Assembly: GCA_030614245.1 (NCBI GenBank)
Contig: JAUWKK010000143.1
Location: 1-7,203, forward strand
Direction: 5' to 3'
Source: Planctomycetota bacterium
Lineage (GTDB): Bacteria > Planctomycetota > PUPC01 > JABMSA01 > JAUWKK01
Length of the DNA stretch: 7,203 bases
Positions 4,281 through 7,203 of this stretch are shown piece by piece; position 1 is the stretch's first letter; each line of letters begins with the position of its first letter. Position numbers and translations under genes: made by a program. Below the pieces are notes generated by a model that made no database searches, had not been told where the DNA came from, and saw nothing but the letters and a program-made list of their open reading frames with translations.

Positions 4281-5879
4281 ATGGGACGCACAGCCGAGAA
4301 TCTCTTTAATGTGATCGACTACGGAGCGGCAAAGGACGGCAAGACGAAGCACACCGCCGCGATTGCCGATGCGATCCGCGCGTGCAGCGACGCCGGCGGC
4401 GGGACGGTCTACTTCCCGCCGGGCGATTACCTGACCGGGCCGATCTGCCTCAAGAGCAATCTGACGCTGCGCGTGGAAGCCGGTGCAACGATCCGCTTCG
4501 TAAGGAACTTCGAGGATTATCCGACCGTGCAGAGCCGCTGGGCAGGACGGGAGCAGCATGGCTTCTGCCCGCTGGTCTATGGCGTGGACCTGGAGAACGT
4601 AGTACTCACCGGCCGCGGCGTGCTCGACGGACAGGGCGAATACTGGTGGAAACTTGCCGGAAGAGACCGGGATGACTATCCGGATGCCCTGAAGCGGCGA
4701 CACGCCGAATTCGCCGAGTTGAACAAAAAGGTCTTTGATATAGATACGCACCGCTTCGGCCGCCCGCCGCTGGTGCATCTGAGGAACTGCCGCAACGTCC
4801 TGCTCGAAGGGCTCACCCACAGGAACTCGCCGTTCTGGAATACGCATCTGGTCTACTGCAAGAATGTCACCGTCAAGGACATCAACCTGGAGAATCCGCC
4901 GGGCGCGCCCAACGGCGATGGGCTGGACATAGACTCCTGCCAATTCGTCCGCGTCAGCAATCTATACGCGGATGTCAACGACGACGCGATCTGCATAAAG
5001 GCCGGAATGAACGAAGACGGCCGGCGAGTTGGGATACGCAGCGAGAATATCGCTATCACCAACTGCACGATCCAGCGCGGTCACGGCGGTGTCGTCATCG
5101 GCAGCGATACATCCGGCGGGGTGCGTAACGTGGCCGTCTCGAACTGCATTTTCATGAACACCGACCGAGGGGTGCGGATCAAGTCTGCCCGAGGCAGGGG
5201 CGGCGTTGTTGAGGACTTGCGGTTCACCAACATCATCATGAAGCACGTGGTTTGCCCGTTCGTGATCAACAAGTACTATGGCACCGATGTATACAGCCCC
5301 GCTGAGCCCGTCACGGTGGAGACGCCCGTCTTCCGCAATATCCACTTCGATAACATCACCGCGCGTGACGTCCGCTCGGCCGGGTTCTTCGCGGGCCTGC
5401 CGGAGCGCCCCTTCGAGGGCATCACGCTCAGCAATATCGCCATCGAGGCGACGCGGGAATTGTTCAAGGACCGCGACTCCGTCAGCGACGGCCAGTACAT
5501 GAACGAGGTCCCGGCGATGGCCCGGAACTACGAGCCGATCCACGGCTTTTTCTGCCGCAACGTGAACGACGTGCAATTCACCAACGTCCGCGTCGAGACG
5601 AGAGAAGGGCCGGCCATGATCTTCGAGAACGTCGGGAACCTCGACATTCAGGGTTTCGGCGCGGTCGGGCCGCACGCCGACACACCGGTGATCACAATGG
5701 AAGACACAAAGGGCGCGTTTGTCAGTGGGTGTACTTGCCCGGAAGGAACTTCGACGTTCCTCCAGGTCAAGGGATCGCAGACCAGTGACATCTCGATCGG
5801 CGGCAACCGCCTTGGCGCAGCCAGGAAGGCGGTGGAAGGGTCCGGGGATGTTCCGCCGGAAGCTGTATCGGGTGCATAG
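4281..5879 (+). CDS. Glycoside hydrolase family 28 (polygalacturonase-like), 532 aa
   Basis: A right-handed beta-helix enzyme that hydrolyses alpha-1,4-galacturonosyl linkages in pectin or its oligomers. The N-terminus has the pectate-lyase-superfamily/GH28 opening NVIDYGAAKDG (10-20), GGGTVYFPPGDYLTGP (39-54) and LTLRVEAGATI (61-71). The four GH28 active-site motifs are intact: NGDGLDIDSC with Asp213, NDDAICIK with Asp234 and Asp235, RGHGG with His268, and RIK with Arg299 and Lys301. An extra loop at about 118-165 precedes the substrate groove. About 230 residues of further helix coils and C-terminal sequence follow RIK, longer than a minimal polygalacturonase. No signal peptide is visible at the N-terminus, suggesting an intracellular exo-type enzyme on imported oligomers (inference); rhamnogalacturonan or xylogalacturonan substrates are possible. 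The ATG has AGGAG at 4269-4273, seven bases away. It is second in the operon with the PL22-like lyase, and an intrinsic terminator follows. Confidence 0.9.
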   Translation: MGRTAENLFNVIDYGAAKDGKTKHTAAIADAIRACSDAGGGTVYFPPGDYLTGPICLKSNLTLRVEAGATIRFVRNFEDYPTVQSRWAGREQHGFCPLVYGVDLENVVLTGRGVLDGQGEYWWKLAGRDRDDYPDALKRRHAEFAELNKKVFDIDTHRFGRPPLVHLRNCRNVLLEGLTHRNSPFWNTHLVYCKNVTVKDINLENPPGAPNGDGLDIDSCQFVRVSNLYADVNDDAICIKAGMNEDGRRVGIRSENIAITNCTIQRGHGGVVIGSDTSGGVRNVAVSNCIFMNTDRGVRIKSARGRGGVVEDLRFTNIIMKHVVCPFVINKYYGTDVYSPAEPVTVETPVFRNIHFDNITARDVRSAGFFAGLPERPFEGITLSNIAIEATRELFKDRDSVSDGQYMNEVPAMARNYEPIHGFFCRNVNDVQFTNVRVETREGPAMIFENVGNLDIQGFGAVGPHADTPVITMEDTKGAFVSGCTCPEGTSTFLQVKGSQTSDISIGGNRLGAARKAVEGSGDVPPEAVSGA

Positions 5880-5891
5880 GAATGCAACGTA

Positions 5892-5917
5892 CCCACGGCG
5901 TTGCCGTGGGCTTTCTT
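5892..5917 (+). terminator. Intrinsic terminator of the pectin operon
   Basis: A perfect 8-bp stem CCCACGGC (5892-5899) / GCCGTGGG (5903-5910) with a GTT loop, followed by CTTTCTT (5911-5917). It begins 12 bp after the GH28 stop codon and lies in a convergent gap, so it fits rho-independent termination of the plus-strand operon. On the minus strand the stem is followed by TACGTT, which is too poor in T for a good terminator of frr. Confidence 0.85.
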
Positions 5918-5918
5918 A

Positions 5919-5943
5919 GTCCGCCCCTGACGGGGCTGCGGAC
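5919..5943. other. Second hairpin in the convergent gap
   Basis: Arms GTCCGC (5919-5924) and GCGGAC (5938-5943) match perfectly, with an inner CCCC-TGAC-GGGG pairing option. It could help end frr transcription from the other side (43 bp past its stop), but it has no T-run on either strand. Call it a stable structure of uncertain role. Confidence 0.45.
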
Positions 5944-5986
5944 GCCGGCTGGACGGGACTGTACCGGCTGACGACGATGACGGCGG

Positions 5987-6547
5987 CTATACCTGCATCA
6001 TGTCCTTCGATTTCAGTTCGAGGGCATCGTCGATGCCCTTCTCAAACTTGCCGGTCAATTCTTGAACTTCGTCCTTAGCCGTGTACGCGTCATCTTCCGC
6101 CATTGAGCCGTCCTTCTTCTCCTTGTCGATGGCCTTGTTGGCGTCTCGACGGATGTTGCGTATGGCGGTCTTGGCGTCTTCGGCGACCGACTTGATCTGC
6201 TGGACGAGTTTCCTGCGGCGCTCTTCGCTCAGCGGCGGGACGATAAGCCGGATGATCTTGCCGTCATTCTGCGGGTTCAGTCCCAGATCGGACTTGAGGA
6301 TGGCCTTCTCGACTTCTCCGCAGACGGACGGATCGTAGGGCCGTATCAGGATCGACCGTGGATCGGGGATTGTGATGTTCGCCATCTGCTTGAGCGGGGT
6401 GAGGCTGCCGTAATAGTCGACGCGGACATTCTCGACAAGCCCCGCCTGTGCCCGGCCGGAGCGTATGGAGCGATACTGGCCCTTGAGTGTATCAACTGTC
6501 TTTTCCATGCGCTCTTCGACGTCCAGCAATATATCGTCATACGGCAT
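5987..6547 (-). CDS. frr: Ribosome recycling factor, 186 aa
   Basis: RRF acts with EF-G to split the post-termination ribosome so that its subunits can be reused. The length, 186 residues, matches the family's usual 185. Recognisable blocks are the domain I helix with RSIRSGRAQAGLVENVRVDY (26-45), the domain II strand region with PLKQMANITIPDPRSILIRP (51-70), GLNPQNDGKIIRLIVPPLSE (89-108), and the signature AIRNIRRDANKAIDKEKKDG (128-147) with the functionally important arginines. The C-terminus is LELKSKDMMQV. The start is ATG at 6547-6545, with AAGGAG at 6558-6563 lying inside the end of pyrH. An open frame continues upstream to 6919, but this only shadows pyrH. The start is 5 bp after the pyrH stop, so translational coupling is likely. 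Housekeeping, cytoplasmic. Confidence 0.98.
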   Translation of the reverse strand: MPYDDILLDVEERMEKTVDTLKGQYRSIRSGRAQAGLVENVRVDYYGSLTPLKQMANITIPDPRSILIRPYDPSVCGEVEKAILKSDLGLNPQNDGKIIRLIVPPLSEERRRKLVQQIKSVAEDAKTAIRNIRRDANKAIDKEKKDGSMAEDDAYTAKDEVQELTGKFEKGIDDALELKSKDMMQV

Positions 6548-6552
6548 CGCGT

Positions 6553-7203
6553 TCAGTCTCCTTGCACGAGGGTTCCCACTTGCTCGCCTCGAAGTGCGGC
6601 CTGGATGTTGCCTTCTTTCTTCAGTTTCAACACCATGATCGGCAGATTGTTTTCCATGCACAGCGAAATCGCCGTCGAATCCATCACGCGCAGTCTTCGG
6701 GTGAGCACGTCCATATACGTGAGCTTCTTGTAAAGAACAGCGTCCGGCACCTCGACCGGATCGGCTGAATAAACGCCGTCGACTTTCGTGGCCTTCAGCA
6801 GCAGGTCGGCTCCCATCTCGGCAGCCCGCAATGCAGCGGCGGTGTCGGTGGTAAAATATGGATTCCCGGTGCCTGCGGCAAATATGACTATCTTGCCGAG
6901 TTCCAGATGCCGCACGCATCGGCCCCTGATGTAGGGTTCGGCGATCTCCTGCATCTCGATGGCGGTCACTACGCGGGATTCGACACCCAGATTCTGGAGG
7001 CCGCCCTGGAGAGCGAGGGCGTTGATGACCGTGGCCAGCATCCCCATGTGGTCGGCGGTCACTCTTTCGACGCCGGCCTGGGCGAACTTGGCTCCACGCA
7101 GCAGGTTCCCGCCGCCGACGACTACAGCCACTTCCACGCCCATTTCGGCCGCGGACTTCAGCGTTGCCGCGATGCTGTTGACCTCATCTGCATCAATGCC
7201 GCC
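6553..7203 (-). CDS. pyrH: UMP kinase (uridylate kinase), 5' end outside window
   Basis: Bacterial UMP kinase of the amino-acid-kinase fold phosphorylates UMP to UDP with ATP in pyrimidine synthesis. It normally forms a hexamer regulated by GTP and UTP. The last 216 residues are in the window; full-length members are about 240, so only the start and the N-terminal K-x-SGE-type strand are missing. Visible family blocks include IDADEVNSIAATLK, VEVAVVVGGGNLLRG (glycine-rich loop), VTADHMGMLATVINALAL, GTGNPYFTTDTAAALRA, LLKATKVDGVYSADP and MDSTAISLCMENNLPIMVL. The stop is TGA at 6555-6553, 5 bp before frr. The pyrH-frr order, often behind rpsB and tsf, is widespread in bacteria, so tsf may lie just to the right of this window. 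The frame is intact throughout. Confidence 0.97.
   Translation of the reverse strand, partial: GGIDADEVNSIAATLKSAAEMGVEVAVVVGGGNLLRGAKFAQAGVERVTADHMGMLATVINALALQGGLQNLGVESRVVTAIEMQEIAEPYIRGRCVRHLELGKIVIFAAGTGNPYFTTDTAAALRAAEMGADLLLKATKVDGVYSADPVEVPDAVLYKKLTYMDVLTRRLRVMDSTAISLCMENNLPIMVLKLKKEGNIQAALRGEQVGTLVQGD
6558..6563 (-). promoter_or_regulatory. frr ribosome binding site inside pyrH
   Basis: The minus strand reads AAGGAG ten bases before the frr ATG and within the last codons of pyrH. It fixes the RRF start at 6547 rather than at an upstream in-frame codon. Confidence 0.8.

Noticed and set aside
6548..6919. Extension of the frr reading frame to 6919
   Set aside because: It overlaps pyrH in another frame. 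RRF is 185-186 aa and the ATG at 6547 has a good ribosome binding site.

Overview
The window is GC-rich, densely coding bacterial DNA. The gene content suggests an anaerobe or facultative anaerobe with a sigma-54 system, metal-cluster proteins of the NifX/orange-protein type and pectin-degrading enzymes. The intergenic palindromic repeat (GTGGGACAGGCATCTTGCCTG type) resembles elements I associate with environmental Planctomycetota (Phycisphaerae-like) genomes. That placement is a moderate-confidence inference, and no marker here fixes the phylum.

Layout. (1) Positions 1-2642, minus strand, read from right to left: a PAS / AAA+ / Fis-HTH sigma-54 activator; a 180-bp gap holding an 18-bp palindrome and a textbook -24/-12 promoter; two different small NifB/NifX-family proteins; and a DUF5320-type Gly/Phe/Arg/Met-rich protein that runs off the left edge. 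(2) Positions 2643-2968: a divergent intergenic region with three copies of a 48-bp element that can fold like a cloverleaf. (3) Positions 2969-5879, plus strand: a two-gene pectin operon, an oligogalacturonate lyase (PL22-like) followed by a GH28 polygalacturonase-like enzyme, ended by a clear intrinsic terminator. (4) Positions 5987-7203, minus strand: frr (ribosome recycling factor) preceded by the 3' part of pyrH (UMP kinase), a common bacterial housekeeping pair.

How the parts work together. The activator most likely controls the operon just downstream of it: palindrome as upstream activator site, sigma-54 promoter, then a leader of about 16 nt. The operon resembles the anaerobe-specific orange protein (ORP) clusters of Desulfovibrio, which combine NifX-like proteins, Mrp-type ATPases and a cognate sigma-54 regulator. 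Four cysteines in the activator's PAS domain suggest that it senses redox state or a metal/Fe-S cluster. No nif structural genes are visible, so the NifX-like proteins should not be read as evidence of nitrogen fixation. The pectin pair has no visible signal peptides and looks suited to finishing oligogalacturonides inside the cell.

The most interesting part is the complete regulatory unit at 1059-2642 with its three small, poorly understood target proteins. The cloverleaf repeats, one of which lies in the leader of the pectin operon, come second.
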